A model generated the notes under the pieces. It was not told the origin of the DNA. It worked only from the letters and a program-made list of their open reading frames with translations, and did no database searches. DNA of 64,000 nucleotides, from the NCBI RefSeq assembly GCF_000725885.1, contig NZ_JODR01000014.1, forward strand, positions 1 through 64,000. The letters are read 5' to 3'. Source of the stretch: Streptomyces albus subsp. albus (GTDB lineage Bacteria > Actinomycetota > Actinomycetes > Streptomycetales > Streptomycetaceae). How positions within the stretch are numbered: the stretch's first letter is position 1; every line of letters starts with the position of its first letter. The position numbers and the translations under genes were made by a program. Below are positions 8,596-16,328 of the stretch, in pieces.

Positions 8596-9527
8596 GAGCC
8601 GCCGCCCCGGACCGCGGCGGCATGGTGCGCCGCCTGGCGGGCCGCTACCGAAAGCGGGCCCCCGGCGAGCCGCGGGCCGTCGGCTATCTGTACATCCTGC
8701 CCGCCCTCGCCGTCTTCGGGCTCTTCCTGCTGTGGCCGCTCGGCCAGACCGCCTGGCTGTCCCTGCTGCACTGGGACGGCCTGACCCGCGCCACCTGGGC
8801 CGGCTGGGACAACTACCGCGACCTGCTGACCGATCCGCAACTACGGGCACCGTTCGCGCACGCCGCCGTGCTGCTGCTCTTCTACGCCGTCCTGCCGGTC
8901 GCCGCCGGTCTGCTGCTGACGGCCGCGCTCACCCGCTTCCGCGTCCGCGGCATGACCTTCTTCCGCACCGTGCTGTTCCTGCCGCAGGTGCTGGCCATGG
9001 TCGTCGTCGGCGTCGCCTGGCGCTCCATCCTGGCACCCGACGGGCTGCTCAACGACGCGCTGGGTGCCGTCGGCCTCGACGGGCTGACCCGCTCCTGGCT
9101 CGGCGACGACCGCTTCGCCCTGCCCGCCGTGGGCGTCATCGGCACCTGGGTGGAGACCGGACTGTGTCTGGTGCTGTTCCTGGCCGGCGCCCAGCGCATC
9201 CCCCGCGAACTGTACGAGGCGGCCCGCATCGACGGCGCCGGCGCGGTACGGGAGTTCTTCACCGTCACCCTCCCCGGACTGCGCGCCGAGGTCTCCGTGG
9301 CGCTCACCCTCACCGTGGTGGCCGCGCTGCGCAACTTCGACCTCGTCTACATCACCACCAGCGGCGGCCCCGGCAACGCCACCTCCGTACCCGCCTACGA
9401 GGTCTACCGCCGCGCCTTCGAGACCGGTGAAGTCGGCTCGGCGTCGGCCATGGGCATCACCCTGACCGCGGTGATCTTCGCACTCACCCTCGTCGTCACC
9501 CGGCTCGTGGAGGGCCGATCCCGATGA
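8592..9527 (+). CDS. ABC sugar transporter permease (MalF type)
   Basis: A 311-residue permease with about six membrane segments, starting GYLYILPALAVFGLFLLWPLGQTAWLS. The conserved cytoplasmic EAA loop, which contacts the ATPase, reads YEAARIDGAGAVREFFTVTLPGL near residue 215. It starts at ATG 8592, overlapping the binding-protein stop, and ends overlapping the next permease. No ATPase gene follows; in streptomycetes carbohydrate importers of this class often share one ATPase (MsiK) encoded elsewhere. Confidence 0.92.
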   Translation: MRAAAPDRGGMVRRLAGRYRKRAPGEPRAVGYLYILPALAVFGLFLLWPLGQTAWLSLLHWDGLTRATWAGWDNYRDLLTDPQLRAPFAHAAVLLLFYAVLPVAAGLLLTAALTRFRVRGMTFFRTVLFLPQVLAMVVVGVAWRSILAPDGLLNDALGAVGLDGLTRSWLGDDRFALPAVGVIGTWVETGLCLVLFLAGAQRIPRELYEAARIDGAGAVREFFTVTLPGLRAEVSVALTLTVVAALRNFDLVYITTSGGPGNATSVPAYEVYRRAFETGEVGSASAMGITLTAVIFALTLVVTRLVEGRSR

Positions 9528-10405
9528 GCCCGACGAAAACCCCGGCGCGGCAGCCGGCAAGAACGGCGCGGACCCGCACCGGCACCACCTCGTCCCTCGA
9601 CCGCGCCGTCACCTACGGCCTGCTGGGACTGTTCGCACTGATCGCGCTCACCCCACTCGTCGGCATCCTGTCCACGGCGCTGTCCAGCCAGACCTCGCTG
9701 GACACCGGCTTTTCCCTCCCCGACGGCCTCAACTGGCGCAATTTCGCCGACGCCTGGACCCGCGGCCACTTCGGCCGCTACCTGCTCAGCTCCGTCGTGG
9801 TGGCCGCCGCGGTGGTGGCCCTCACCACCGTGCTGGCCACCCTCGCCGCCTACGCTTTCGGCACCATGCGGTTCCCCGGCTCCCAGGTGCTCTTCCACCT
9901 CTTCGTCCTCGGGCTGACCCTGCCGCAGGAAGCGGTGGTCGTCCCGCTCTACTTCGACCTGCGCCACTGGGGCCTCACCGACACCTACTGGGGACTGATC
10001 CTCCCGCAGACCGCGCAGTCCCTCGCCTTCGGCGTCTTCTGGATGCGCACCTACTTCCGCAACGTCCCGCGCTCCCTGCTGGAGGCCGCCCGCATCGACG
10101 GGGCCACGGGATTCGCCACCCTCACCCGGGTGCTCGTCCCGATGGGGCGGCCCGCGTTCGCCACGCTCACCGTCATCGTCTTCATGTGGACCTGGAACGA
10201 GTTCCTGCTGGCGCTGGTGATGGTCAGCGACGAGGCCCACCGGACGGTTCCGCTGGGCCTCGCCTTCTTCCAGGGCCAGCACTCCTCGGACACGGCGCTG
10301 CTGGCGGCTGCCGCCACATTGATCGCCTTGCCGGTCGTCCTGGTCTACCTGGTGCTGCAACGCCGCTTCATCCAGGGCATGCTGACGGGCTCCGCCAAGG
10401 AGTGA
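9524..10405 (+). CDS. ABC sugar transporter permease (MalG type)
   Basis: A 293-residue second permease with six predicted membrane segments and the EAA loop LLEAARIDGATGFATLTRVLVP near residue 190. The WTWNEFLLALVM segment is typical of the MalG side of carbohydrate importers. It starts in an ATGA overlap with the previous permease and is the last gene of the operon. Downstream lies the minus-strand DUF397 pseudogene, and no obvious terminator was seen in the 18-bp spacer. Confidence 0.92.
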   Translation: MSPTKTPARQPARTARTRTGTTSSLDRAVTYGLLGLFALIALTPLVGILSTALSSQTSLDTGFSLPDGLNWRNFADAWTRGHFGRYLLSSVVVAAAVVALTTVLATLAAYAFGTMRFPGSQVLFHLFVLGLTLPQEAVVVPLYFDLRHWGLTDTYWGLILPQTAQSLAFGVFWMRTYFRNVPRSLLEAARIDGATGFATLTRVLVPMGRPAFATLTVIVFMWTWNEFLLALVMVSDEAHRTVPLGLAFFQGQHSSDTALLAAAATLIALPVVLVYLVLQRRFIQGMLTGSAKE

Positions 10406-10423
10406 CGGCCGGCGGCCCGCCTG

Positions 10424-10610
10424 TCAGTGCGCGGATTGCTTCACGGCGGCGACGAATGTGGCCCAGGCCGCGGTCGAGAAGGTGAGCGGTGCCCGCTCGG
10501 GGTCCTTGCTGTCGCGTACGGGGACGACACCGGGCACCGCCGAAGCCGGCGCCCACTCCCTGACCGCCGCTGTAGCTGCTCCTGAGCCACGGTCTGTTGG
10601 TCGAGTTCAT
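10424..10610 (-). pseudogene. Frameshifted DUF397 copy
   Basis: This reads as a close copy of the intact DUF397 gene at 10680-10880: the same start MNSTNRPWLRSSYSGGQ and, in another frame, the same ending with the stop in the equivalent place. Alignment by eye shows that 14 bases (CGGCAACTGTCTGG in the intact copy) are missing after codon ~17, shifting the frame. With those bases restored the length would be 201 bp, equal to the intact gene. The rest is highly similar, so the loss looks recent. Confidence 0.85.
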
Positions 10611-10679
10611 CTGGTGCGCTCTCCCATCACATTGCGAATCGAGCCGGGCCCGGGCCGGTGACGGCGCGTCGGTCGTGTG

Positions 10680-10880
10680 TCAGCGCGCGGATTGCTTCAT
10701 GGTAGCGACGAAAACGGACCATGCCTCTGCGGAGAAGGTGAGCGGTGCCCGGTCGGGGTCCTTGCTGTCGCGTACGGGGACGACACCGGTCACCGCCGAA
10801 GCGGGTGCCCACTCCAGACAGTTGCCGCCCTGACCGCCGCTGTAGCTGCTCTTGAGCCAAGGTCCGTTGGTCGTGCTCAT
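10680..10880 (-). CDS. DUF397 domain protein
   Basis: A 66-residue DUF397 protein: WLKSSYSGGQGGNCLEWAP, VPVRDSKDPD and the ending FVATMKQS are the family hallmarks. Its ATG overlaps the stop of the XRE gene upstream (ATGA). In actinomycetes DUF397 proteins are encoded next to XRE-DUF5753 regulators, and some pairs act in development or antibiotic control, possibly as antagonist and regulator. No catalytic residues are expected. Confidence 0.92.
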   Translation of the reverse strand: MSTTNGPWLKSSYSGGQGGNCLEWAPASAVTGVVPVRDSKDPDRAPLTFSAEAWSVFVATMKQSAR

Positions 10881-11710
10881 CTGGTGCGCTCTCCCATCAC
10901 GCTTCGGATCAAGTTGAGTGACTGAGTCGGCGACAGTGCGTCCGCGCGCAGCCGGTCAAACAGGTTTTGGCCGGTTCGTACGTGCTCCGGAGAGTCAATC
11001 ACACGGCCGATTCCCTGGCCCTCCGAGTACAGGACAGGGGGATGGTCGTCCGGGAATTCCAGCAGCGTGAACGGTGACTCCGCCGGGGGCGCGCCCGACG
11101 CGAAGGGCAACACCTGGAGCGTGACAGCCGGGTATTCGGCCACGGCCGTCAGGTGGCGAAGCTGGTCACGCATCACCGCTTCGCCGCCGACCTTGCGCCG
11201 CAGGCACGCTTCGTCCAGCACCAGCCACAGAAGCGGTGGGCGATTGCTCTCGTGCAGTTTGCGACGCTCCATCCGCAGATCGACTTTCGCGGCGGTCTGC
11301 TCGGGGGTGTCGAGTGGCTGACCGGAGCGGAGCACCGCGCGTGCGTACTCACGGGTCTGCACGCCGCCGAAGATGAGGTTCGTGCTGTAGTCGCAGATCT
11401 CGGATGCCGCTCTCTCCAGCTCCACGAAGGGTGCGAACCAGTCCGGATGGTCGACATCCATGAGCCGCCGCAGCTGTTCGGCGAACAGGTCACCGGTGCC
11501 GAACGCGACGTCGCAGCCCTTCGCGAACTTCATCGACGGCGTGATGGTGCCTTTTTCGACCTTGCTGACGTACCCCTCGCTGTAGCCGGTGGCTGCTCCC
11601 AGATGCTTTTGCAGCATCCCGCGCGCATGCCTTACTCGCTTGACGTCTTCCCCGAACGAGGTAGGCATCACCGGGTTCAAGTCGTGGACCCGCTTCCGCT
11701 TGCTTGTCAT
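10877..11710 (-). CDS. XRE-family regulator with DUF5753
   Basis: A 277-residue protein. Residues ~17-75 form an XRE helix-turn-helix (LQKHLGAATGYSEGYVSKVEKGTITPS), and the remainder is DUF5753, with MDVDHPDWFAPFVELERAASEICDY and the IRSVM tail. The ATG at 11710 gives the usual length for this family; a further upstream ATG at 11755 is possible. The stop overlaps the DUF397 start, so the pair is translationally coupled. It is likely a transcription factor whose activity is tuned by its DUF397 partner (inference from family context). Confidence 0.9.
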   Translation of the reverse strand: MTSKRKRVHDLNPVMPTSFGEDVKRVRHARGMLQKHLGAATGYSEGYVSKVEKGTITPSMKFAKGCDVAFGTGDLFAEQLRRLMDVDHPDWFAPFVELERAASEICDYSTNLIFGGVQTREYARAVLRSGQPLDTPEQTAAKVDLRMERRKLHESNRPPLLWLVLDEACLRRKVGGEAVMRDQLRHLTAVAEYPAVTLQVLPFASGAPPAESPFTLLEFPDDHPPVLYSEGQGIGRVIDSPEHVRTGQNLFDRLRADALSPTQSLNLIRSVMGERTR

Positions 11711-11858
11711 CTTCGACCAGCCCTTATGTGTCTGAAGCGATCGGGCGCACGTCATCGTGTACTTGCGTCTTCGCGCTCAAGTGCCCCGAGAGTATCGCCG
11801 GTTGTGTTGTTCTCGCTACACAGAGCAAGCAAATGGCAAGCGGCGAGAGGCAGGGGTC

Positions 11859-12062
11859 ATGCCCGATCAGGGAGCGAGTGTGAGCGGGGCGGTGAACGCC
11901 GGGTGCCGGGACTGCGCATGGTTCCGGACGATGATCAGTCGGGCCCGGGAGACGGGTGATGACAGGAGCGCGGCAGATCTGGAGGCATTGCAGGGCCGGC
12001 ATCTGCACCTGGGGCACAACCCGGACGCCGGGTCCGGGGGGAAGGGCCTGCGGGGTGTGTGA
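11859..12062 (+). CDS. Small hypothetical protein
   Basis: A 67-residue reading frame starting at ATG 11859 after an AGGCAGGGG site. The sequence has a CRDCAW motif near residue 19 and ends in a histidine-rich LQGRHLHLGHNP. Small actinomycete proteins with a CxxCxW start and a C-terminal RHLxxxH are common beside XRE/DUF397 loci; a small zinc-bound fold is conceivable. I do not recognise a named family. It is divergent from the XRE gene and followed one base later by the next small gene. Confidence 0.6.
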   Translation: MPDQGASVSGAVNAGCRDCAWFRTMISRARETGDDRSAADLEALQGRHLHLGHNPDAGSGGKGLRGV

Positions 12063-12063
12063 C

Positions 12064-12255
12064 ATGTGGGAGGTCGGCGAGACCGCGTGGGACGTGAAGA
12101 GCGGCCGTACCGGGGAGATCGTGCAGGTGACCGGCCCGGCCCCGTACATCTACCGGTTGCGGGTCGTGACAGGTCCTCATGAGCCCCCGCTCATGCTCTA
12201 TCGCTACGCTCGCGAACTCCGTCGCGTGGCGCCCCCGGTTTCTCGGCGGACTTGA
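12064..12255 (+). CDS. Small hypothetical protein
   Basis: A 63-residue protein starting ATG at 12064, one base after the previous stop, so the two are almost certainly one operon. The sequence VGETAWDVKSGRTGEIVQVTGP, followed by YIYRLRVVTGPHEPPL, looks like a small beta-barrel (SH3- or KOW-like), but this is only an impression. No family name is assigned. The genes that follow are on the opposite strand. Confidence 0.6.
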   Translation: MWEVGETAWDVKSGRTGEIVQVTGPAPYIYRLRVVTGPHEPPLMLYRYARELRRVAPPVSRRT

Positions 12256-12364
12256 GCTGGACAGTTCAAGCCGACGACCGTCATGCGGGGGGGCGGAAGC
12301 AGACACGAGGGCACGCCCCGTCCGCGGACCGGTTCTCACGTCCACGCCCGCGCCTTCCCGGGGA

Positions 12365-13882
12365 TCAGGCCGGTTCCTGCTTCGGGGACGGGCTCTGCCG
12401 GGACGGAGCCGTCACGGGTGCGGACGGCCGCCCGTAGGTGACCGCGGCGGCCACCAGCAGGTTGGCCGCCAGGCCCAGGACGCCGCCGTTGACGCCGTGC
12501 CAGGGGTCGTTGTCCGTCCACCACAGGCCCACCACCACGGCGAGCCCGGTGAGCATGCCCGCGACCCCGGCGCCCGCGGTCAGCCGCCGCCAGAACAAGG
12601 AGAGCAGCGCCAGCGGCACCAGTTGGGCCAGGCCCTCGTAGGAGAGCACGGACAGCTGCACCAGTGTGTCGGGGTGGAAGAGGGCACCCAGCAGGGCGAC
12701 GACGCCGGCCAGCAGGCACACCAGCTGGGAGCGCCGTTTGACGCGGACGTCGTCGGCGCCGCCGGGTGCGCTGTCACGGCGGGCCCGGCTGCGCGGGTCG
12801 GAGCCGTTGCCGCCGCCCAGCAGGGTGCGCCCGCACAGGGTGCCGATCGCGAGCATGAAGACGCTCATCGGCACGATCGCCGACAGCGCGCCCGCCACCC
12901 CGATCACGGCGACGACGGGTGCCGGCAGCGAGTCGGTCACCAGCCGGAACAGCGCCAGGTCCGGGTTACCCAGGGCCGGCAGCGCGAAGAGGGCGACGGC
13001 GCCGACCATCATCGGGATGAACAGCAGCAGCTGGTACCAGGGCAGCAGCAGCGCGTTGCGGCGCAGCGCGTTGGGGCTCTTGGCGCTGAGGTATCCGGCG
13101 ACGGTGGTGGGGAAGATGGAGATGGTCACCGCGTTGAGCAGCAGGGTGGTGACGAACCAGGTGCCGTTGAGCCCGCCCGAGTCGTGCCCGGGGAACGTCA
13201 GCCACTCGGGCCGGTGCCGCACCATCCGCTCCATGAAGTCGCCGTATCCGTCCATGTAGTGCAGGGGCACCCACACGGCCAGGAACGCCACCGCGGCGAT
13301 CACGAGCACGTCCTTGAGGACGCTCACCCATGCCGAGCCGCGCAGCCCCGACACCAGGACGAACGCCTCCGCGACCACGAACGAGACGACGGCGGCGACG
13401 TTCAGGTCCACGCTGTCGTAGGTCATGGCGTTGACGACCACGCCCATGCCCTGGATCTGGACCTGTACGTACGGCACGAGGAAGACCGTCGCCACCACCG
13501 CCACCAGGATGCCCACCGGGCGGGAGCGGAACCGGTGCTCGGCCATGTCCGCGATCGACAGCAGCCCGTGGCGCCCGGCGTACGTCCACAGCGCCGGGCC
13601 GACGACGTACGCCACCGCGTACCCCACCGTCAGATAGGCGACGAGGTAGAGGATCGGCACGCCGTAGGAGTACGACCAGCCCGCCGTGCCCAGGAACGAG
13701 AAACTGGTGTACGCCTCACCGGCCATCAGCAGCCAGATGAACAGCACCCCCAGTCCGCGGCTGGAGACCGACCACTCGGCCATTCCCTTGTCCCGGCCCC
13801 GCGCGCTGAGCACCCCGATGGCCAGGGTCGCCGCCATCGCCAGGCCGAAGATGGTGGTCGCCACCGCGGCCGAGCCGCTCAT
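12365..13882 (-). CDS. Sodium:solute symporter (SSS family)
   Basis: A 505-residue membrane protein with about 13 hydrophobic segments in the SSS (PutP/PanF-like) arrangement. FSFLGTAGWSYSYGVPILYLV and GVAGALSAIVPMSVFMLAIGTL are characteristic of the family. The ATG at 13882 overlaps the stop of the small DUF3311 gene, the usual partner of such symporters in actinomycetes. It would import an organic solute with sodium; the substrate is not evident. Decayed amidohydrolase fragments just upstream might have belonged to the same pathway (speculative). Confidence 0.9.
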   Translation of the reverse strand: MSGSAAVATTIFGLAMAATLAIGVLSARGRDKGMAEWSVSSRGLGVLFIWLLMAGEAYTSFSFLGTAGWSYSYGVPILYLVAYLTVGYAVAYVVGPALWTYAGRHGLLSIADMAEHRFRSRPVGILVAVVATVFLVPYVQVQIQGMGVVVNAMTYDSVDLNVAAVVSFVVAEAFVLVSGLRGSAWVSVLKDVLVIAAVAFLAVWVPLHYMDGYGDFMERMVRHRPEWLTFPGHDSGGLNGTWFVTTLLLNAVTISIFPTTVAGYLSAKSPNALRRNALLLPWYQLLLFIPMMVGAVALFALPALGNPDLALFRLVTDSLPAPVVAVIGVAGALSAIVPMSVFMLAIGTLCGRTLLGGGNGSDPRSRARRDSAPGGADDVRVKRRSQLVCLLAGVVALLGALFHPDTLVQLSVLSYEGLAQLVPLALLSLFWRRLTAGAGVAGMLTGLAVVVGLWWTDNDPWHGVNGGVLGLAANLLVAAAVTYGRPSAPVTAPSRQSPSPKQEPA

Positions 13883-14178
13883 CGCACGTCCTCCCGGTCG
13901 TCCGCCGGGAGGGGCTCCACCGCATCCTTGCGGAACGCCGGGTCCAGCCGGGAGACCAGCCAGATCACGAGCGGGCTGACGACGGTGGCGGCCACGATCC
14001 AGAACAGCAGGAAGGGCAGCCCCAGCACGCGGGGCTCGATGCGGTTGGCCACGAGGGGCGCCGCGCAGTAGAGGGCCGGCGGGACGAGCAGGAGCCACAG
14101 CGCCGGGCGCCTGGCTCCGACCCGGGGGAGCCCGTCCAGCGGGCTTCCCTCCCCCTGTGAGGGACGCGGACTCGGCAT
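13879..14178 (-). CDS. DUF3311 small membrane partner of the symporter
   Basis: A 99-residue protein with two predicted membrane segments (WLLLVPPALYCAAPLVANR and LPFLLFWIVAATVVSPLVIWLV), typical of DUF3311 proteins encoded directly before SSS symporters. The ATG at 14178 has a strong AAGGAG site. It ends in an ATGA overlap with the symporter, so a two-part transporter is likely. The C-terminus is acidic and cytoplasmic-looking. Confidence 0.88.
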   Translation of the reverse strand: MPSPRPSQGEGSPLDGLPRVGARRPALWLLLVPPALYCAAPLVANRIEPRVLGLPFLLFWIVAATVVSPLVIWLVSRLDPAFRKDAVEPLPADDREDVR

Positions 14179-14233
14179 TGCTGGGGCTCCTTCGGAATGC
14201 GGGGGGTGGGGGAGGGGGGACGGGCGGGCGGGG

Positions 14234-14329
14234 TCAGACGGCCGGGTCGTACCGGCCGTCCACGGCGGTCCAGCCGCCGTCGACGGTCAGCACACTGCCC
14301 ATCACGAACATGGAGGCGCCGGCCTCCAT
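14234..14329 (-). pseudogene. SDR dehydrogenase, 3' remnant
   Basis: Only the last ~30 residues of an SDR remain: ASMFVMGSVLTVDGGWTAVDGR then a stop. This is the standard SDR end, with no nucleotide-binding or catalytic region before it. Directly upstream on the same strand the sequence changes to the tail of an M20 peptidase, which marks a deletion junction near 14330-14346. Not expected to be functional. Confidence 0.75.
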
Positions 14330-14345
14330 TCCGGCAGGGCACCGC

Positions 14346-14733
14346 CGGTGAGAAGTGGTGGGCGGCGGTCGCGTACACGAAGGCATACTCGCCGATCTCC
14401 CGCACCCGGACGTACTCGTCCTTGCGGTGGGCGATCCACTTGCCGCCCGGACCGTGGACGACGGTGGGCAGACCGGCGTCGCGGGTGAGGATCGTACCGT
14501 CCGTCGTGCCGGGCACCGCACCGAAGCCGGGCGCCGTGCCGTGCACCGGGTGTGGGCGGTCACCAGCCCGCGCACCACGAGATGGTCCTCGGGATCTTCA
14601 CGGCCGGGCGGTCGTCGACCATGGACAGCCCCACGCTCCCCCTCGGACGCCCCGGCGCCACCTCCGTGACGGTGTGCTCCCGGCCGAACCGGCTGAACAG
14701 CCGGGAGACGAGTGCGGCGGCGGGCTGTTCGAC
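14346..14733 (-). pseudogene. M20-family peptidase/deacylase, truncated and frameshifted
   Basis: The C-terminal third of an ArgE/DapE-like M20 enzyme can be read if two single-base losses are allowed: ...SRFGREHTVTEV, then VGLSMVDDRPAVKIP, then EDHLVVRGLVTAHTR, then VHGTAPGFGAVPGTTDG and TVVHGPGGKWIAHRKDEYV. The frame breaks fall near 14548 and near 14600. The N-terminal metal-binding half is missing. It lies behind the symporter genes on the same strand. Confidence 0.75.
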
Positions 14734-14861
14734 GCCCTCGGCGCCTCGGACGCCTCCCGTGCCGCCCGGCTGGGACGGGAGGCTCTGTACGGCTGTACGA
14801 CTCCTACGCGCCGCTTGTGCCGGCAGCGGACAGGGAACGGCTGCGGGCGGCGCTGGAATGA
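14722..14861 (+). pseudogene. Decayed 3' gene end, possibly a GntR/FCD regulator
   Basis: On the plus strand, GLFDALGASDASRAARLGREALYG reads in one frame. After a one-base shift near 14795, YDSYAPLVPAADRERLRAALE follows to a TGA at 14859. The helical, charged pattern resembles the last helices of FCD-type GntR regulators, but the match is only by impression. No start or DNA-binding domain remains, so this is a fragment. Confidence 0.45.
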
Positions 14862-14863
14862 CA

Positions 14864-14895
14864 CCGGTCCGGCCCGGGAGGCCGGGCCGGACCGG
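14864..14895. terminator. Hairpin terminator
   Basis: A perfect 14-bp inverted repeat (14864-14877 with 14882-14895, 4-base loop) lies 12 bases past the stop of the lipoprotein gene at 14908 and directly after the plus-strand remnant. It likely terminates the lipoprotein transcript. Confidence 0.8.
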
Positions 14896-14907
14896 GGAGC
14901 GGCGGGG

Positions 14908-15354
14908 TCAGGAGCGCTCGAATACGTCCATGTAACCGCCCCAATCGGGACCGTCCCAGCTGATGGACAGCTTGGTGCCGTCGGGCTTCATCTTCACGGC
15001 GCCCTTCTCCCGGCCGTTGACGGGCTTGGCGCAGTGCAGCTCGATGCGCGGCTTCTCGCCGTCGGCGCCCGACAGTTCGCCGGGGCAGCTCTGTTCGCCG
15101 GTCGTCTTCACCTTCGTGCCGGTGATCGTCAGCGTCTTGAAGGGGCTGTCCTTGTTGCCCGCACGCCAGGTACCGTCCAGACCGTCGCCCTTGGGGGCGC
15201 TGCTGGCGGAGCGCTCCGGGGCGCTGGTGTGCTTCTCCTCCTTGGCGGAGTCCGCGCCGCCCTTGTCCTCGGCGGAGTCGCCGCCGGAGGAGCCGCACCC
15301 TGTCAGCAGTGCCGCCGTCAGCAGCAGTGCGGCGGCACCCCACTTCTTGTCCAC
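14908..15354 (-). CDS. Small secreted lipoprotein
   Basis: A 148-residue lipoprotein. The GTG at 15354 (VDKKWGAAALLLTAALLTGC) follows AAGGAG by nine bases; an earlier ATG lacks such a site. The lipobox LLTGC gives a lipidated Cys20. A Ser/Gly/Glu-rich linker to about residue 58 is followed by a compact domain starting LDGTWRAGNKDSPFKTLTI and holding two cysteines (SCPGEL, LHCAK), probably a disulfide. No named family is recognised; such proteins are common on streptomycete membranes. Confidence 0.8.
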   Translation of the reverse strand: MDKKWGAAALLLTAALLTGCGSSGGDSAEDKGGADSAKEEKHTSAPERSASSAPKGDGLDGTWRAGNKDSPFKTLTITGTKVKTTGEQSCPGELSGADGEKPRIELHCAKPVNGREKGAVKMKPDGTKLSISWDGPDWGGYMDVFERS

Positions 15355-15396
15355 GTTCGTCTCTCCTTGTCTTGCGTCCACCGGCAGTGCGGTGGG

Positions 15397-16134
15397 TCAG
15401 CCGGCGACGTAGTCGGTCAGCACACACCCGTCGACCAGGGCAGGCCGCTCGGTGTGGCCGCTGGGGACCTTCAGGCCCGGATCGCAGTTGAGCAGCAGCA
15501 GTCCGGTCGCCAGCAGACCGCTGTCGCGGATCTTCCCGGCCGGATCCACGGCGAAGTCCTCCCCGATCAGGAACCGTCCGGAGGTGAGCGAACTGCTGCC
15601 GCCCGAGCGGTCGTTGCCGAGGACGTACTCCTTGTACCGCTGCTGGAAGGCCCGCATGTCCGAGGGCATGTACACCAGGTAGCTGTTGGTCCAGTCCTCG
15701 CCGCAGACACCCTCTTCCTTGATGCTCCAGGCCGCCGCCTCCTTCTTGGCGGCGGCGGAGGCGTTCTCGGAGACGGTGTCGACGAAACCGTCGGCGGGCA
15801 GCCGGTCGTCCGCCGGGTCGCTGCTCATGTCGTAGCACGGCAGCTGCGTCTTCCCCAGGTAGGTCTCCACGCCGCGCAGCGACCCGGCGTGGGGGAGCCC
15901 CTCGGTCGTGCCGCCGTTCCCCTGCTGCCCGCCGTCGCTCCGCGCCGTCCCGCCGGGAGACGCCTGGGGGCTGCCCTTCCCGGCCTGCGAGCCGTCCTCG
16001 GCGGCCTGTGAACCGTTCTTGCCCGCCGCGGGGCCGTCGCCGTCCGCTTCCGGGCCGCAGCCGGTGACCGCACCGAGGCAGAGGAACGCCGCCGCGACGG
16101 CGAGGGTGAGCTTCGCGCGCATGTGGTGTCTCAT
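15397..16134 (-). CDS. Secreted lipoprotein
   Basis: A 245-residue lipoprotein with signal peptide and lipobox GAVTGC (Cys26 from the start used). A low-complexity Gly/Ser/Gln linker runs to about residue 83. The mature domain contains four cysteines (LPCYD, GVCGED, LLNCDP, DGCVL). The start could also be the ATG four codons in (16122); neither has a strong ribosome site. It lies 42 bases upstream of the smaller lipoprotein on the same strand. The TetR operator lies just upstream, so it is a likely regulated target. Function unknown. Confidence 0.78.
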   Translation of the reverse strand: MRHHMRAKLTLAVAAAFLCLGAVTGCGPEADGDGPAAGKNGSQAAEDGSQAGKGSPQASPGGTARSDGGQQGNGGTTEGLPHAGSLRGVETYLGKTQLPCYDMSSDPADDRLPADGFVDTVSENASAAAKKEAAAWSIKEEGVCGEDWTNSYLVYMPSDMRAFQQRYKEYVLGNDRSGGSSSLTSGRFLIGEDFAVDPAGKIRDSGLLATGLLLLNCDPGLKVPSGHTERPALVDGCVLTDYVAG

Positions 16135-16167
16135 TCGTGAGCGGGGAGGGGAGCGGGTCCCGGAGAA

Positions 16168-16195
16168 ACTTAATGCATGGCTTGGTGCATTAAGT
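16168..16195. promoter_or_regulatory. Palindromic operator, probably for the TetR regulator
   Basis: A perfect 10-bp inverted repeat, ACTTAATGCA and TGCATTAAGT, separated by 8 bases. It is AT-rich against a very GC-rich background and sits 33 bases upstream of the lipoprotein start, between it and the divergent tetR gene. Size and form suit a TetR-family operator. Confidence 0.75.
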
Positions 16196-16328
16196 GCTGG
16201 GGACACTAGCACACGGGCACACCGGCGAGGTGCGGGAGACTGACACCCGCGGCGCCCCACGGTGCCGCCCGGGCAGGCCCGGAACACGGCCCTGCCCGGC
16301 GGACCGAGGACGTCGGTGGGGGTGTGGC

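Larger units (their letters stand above)
10424..10907. repeat. Tandem duplication of a DUF397 gene and the 3' end of its XRE partner
   Basis: The unit 10424-~10645 repeats as 10680-~10907, offset by 256-270 bp (the difference is the 14-bp deletion). Each copy holds a DUF397 gene followed, on the minus strand upstream side, by the tail of an XRE gene. In the left copy this is a remnant reading VMGERTR with a stop overlapping the DUF397 start, exactly as in the intact pair. So the duplication included the gene junction, and the left XRE gene survives only as its last dozen codons. Confidence 0.8.

Noticed and set aside
8592..10405. Missing ABC ATPase taken as a broken operon
   Set aside because: Carbohydrate importers of streptomycetes commonly lack a dedicated ATPase and share MsiK; the operon appears intact.
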